NCBI GenBank assembly: GCA_947174965.1
Contig: CAMWKY010000129.1
Coordinates: forward strand, 1-6,400
Direction of reading: 5' to 3'
DNA: 6,400 bases
From: an uncultured Ruminococcus sp.
GTDB taxonomy: Bacteria; Bacillota; Clostridia; Oscillospirales; Ruminococcaceae
This document shows positions 5,556 through 6,400 of this stretch, in pieces (the first letter of the stretch is position 1; each line of letters opens with the position of its first letter). A program made the translations under genes and the position numbers. The notes under the pieces were generated by a model. That model saw only the letters and a program-made list of their open reading frames with translations, ran no database searches and was not told the DNA's origin.

Positions 5556-6400
5556 TCAATTCCTTTCAACAAGCATCTTCTTCAGCATACACAAATCAAA
5601 AACATCAATCCTATTATCTTCACATAAATCAACATTCTGCCAACAGGTCAATTCACCTGAGCCAAGTAGCCATTTCTGGAGCATTACTGCATCAGCAACA
5701 GTTACTTCGCCATCAAGATTTGCATCACCATCAAGCAATACACATTCTTCTTTTACAGTAAATTTAATAACATTGCTCATCTGCATATTATTAGAATTAT
5801 GTGCATCAATATAAGCTTCATAATATCCATCAGGCAATGCTAAATCAGTGGATATTCCATTAATGCCCCATACAATCTGATACGGATCGCCTTCCCATAC
5901 TATACCATTCCAAATTTTTAAGTCATAGAATTCAGCATTTTCTACAGGTGTCCATTCAAAATGAGTTTTAGTATATTTATCACCTGTAACAACTTTAAGT
6001 TCTGACTGACCAAAATAATTCTCTGTAATATCAAATTTAACAACATTATTCATGAGAATTTGACTTCCAATACGGGTATCAACATATGCCTCGTAATGCC
6101 CAACGGGTAATCCTATTTCATATGATGTTCCATTTAATCCCCATTCGATATAATAAGGATCACCTTCCCATAATGTACCTTTCCATATTTTCAAATCATA
6201 AAAGCGGTCATTTCCGGGAAAATTTTCCCAACTGAATACAGTAAGTCTTGCTTGATTTCCGGGTTCAACACTAAGTTCAGGCATCAACTTCCAAATTTGA
6301 AATACTTGTCCTGGATTATCATTCTTTGTCCACATCTCAACATTTGTTCCACCTGACGGAAGACTCTTTACAGCATCCATAACACAGTCTGTACAAGCAG
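5556..6400 (-). CDS. Secreted ricin lectin-repeat-dockerin protein, partial (5' end beyond window)
   Basis: The last 280 codons of an open gene entering from the right edge; the visible sequence starts ACTDCVMDAVKSLPSGG. It is the intact paralogue of the next gene: end of a ricin-type trefoil (FQIWKLM), two tryptophan-rich repeats (FYDLKIWKGTLWEGDPYYIEWG and FYDLKIWNG-VWEGDPYQIVWG regions) and a type I dockerin (GDANLDGEVTVADAVMLQKWLL, then DLCEDNRIDVFDL). It should be exported and bound to a scaffoldin cohesin, with the lectin module binding glycans. The N-terminal catalytic part, if any, is out of view; it may be a CHAP domain as in its neighbour or something else. It ends in TGA at 5558-5556, which here must be a real stop because the next gene starts 4 bases later. 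Confidence 0.88.
   Translation of the reverse strand, partial: ACTDCVMDAVKSLPSGGTNVEMWTKNDNPGQVFQIWKLMPELSVEPGNQARLTVFSWENFPGNDRFYDLKIWKGTLWEGDPYYIEWGLNGTSYEIGLPVGHYEAYVDTRIGSQILMNNVVKFDITENYFGQSELKVVTGDKYTKTHFEWTPVENAEFYDLKIWNGIVWEGDPYQIVWGINGISTDLALPDGYYEAYIDAHNSNNMQMSNVIKFTVKEECVLLDGDANLDGEVTVADAVMLQKWLLGSGELTCWQNVDLCEDNRIDVFDLCMLKKMLVERN
5561..5566 (-). promoter_or_regulatory. Ribosome binding site of the CHAP gene inside the upstream dockerin gene
   Basis: AAAGGA on the minus strand overlaps the Glu-Arg codons at the end of the upstream gene and lies 9 bases before the ATG at 5551. It fixes the start of the CHAP gene and implies that both genes share one mRNA with coupled translation. 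Confidence 0.75.

Overview
The window looks like accessory DNA from a low-GC Firmicute of the Ruminococcus (Oscillospiraceae) type. The main pointer is a type I dockerin of the Ruminococcus kind (a calcium loop followed by VADAV-LQKWLL), present at the ends of two neighbouring genes and implying a cellulosome-building or related host. The IS110-family transposase of about 400 residues also fits gut and rumen Firmicutes. Species cannot be decided from the sequence.

Left part, plus strand: a complete orphan XerC/D-like tyrosine recombinase (40-957) with all catalytic residues, followed by about 320 bases of AT-rich non-coding DNA with inverted repeats. Next is an IS110-family insertion sequence (about 1280-2966) with an intact 409-residue DEDD/serine recombinase (1554-2783). 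The roughly 270 bases upstream of the recombinase gene fold into a 5' hairpin and two long stem-loops, each capped by a GAAA hairpin, behind an extended -10 promoter. This is the expected arrangement of an IS110 bridge (guide) RNA. The 3' end of the element carries a second strong foldback (2823-2946).

Middle (2967-3523): no gene. It holds a UUCG-capped hairpin, a two-copy 20-bp tandem repeat, and a 17-bp-stem terminator serving the minus-strand genes.

Right part, minus strand: two tandem secreted-protein genes of the same family. The upstream one enters from beyond 6400 and ends at 5556 (end of a ricin-type lectin domain, two tryptophan-rich beta-sandwich-like repeats, dockerin). The next starts 4 bases later, with its ribosome binding site inside the last codons of the first. 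Its frame runs 5551-3524 (675 codons): signal peptide, CHAP amidase, Ig-like domain, ricin-type lectin, two repeats, dockerin. It is cut by two in-frame TGA codons (4906-4904 and 3775-3773) and has no frameshift. As written, only a free 215-residue CHAP enzyme is made; the lectin and dockerin parts are stranded. The simplest reading is a decaying paralogue, but the clean separation of catalytic, binding and docking parts deserves a check.

The best candidates for something new are the IS110 RNA architecture with its second structured end, and the CHAP-lectin-dockerin pair with in-frame TGAs.
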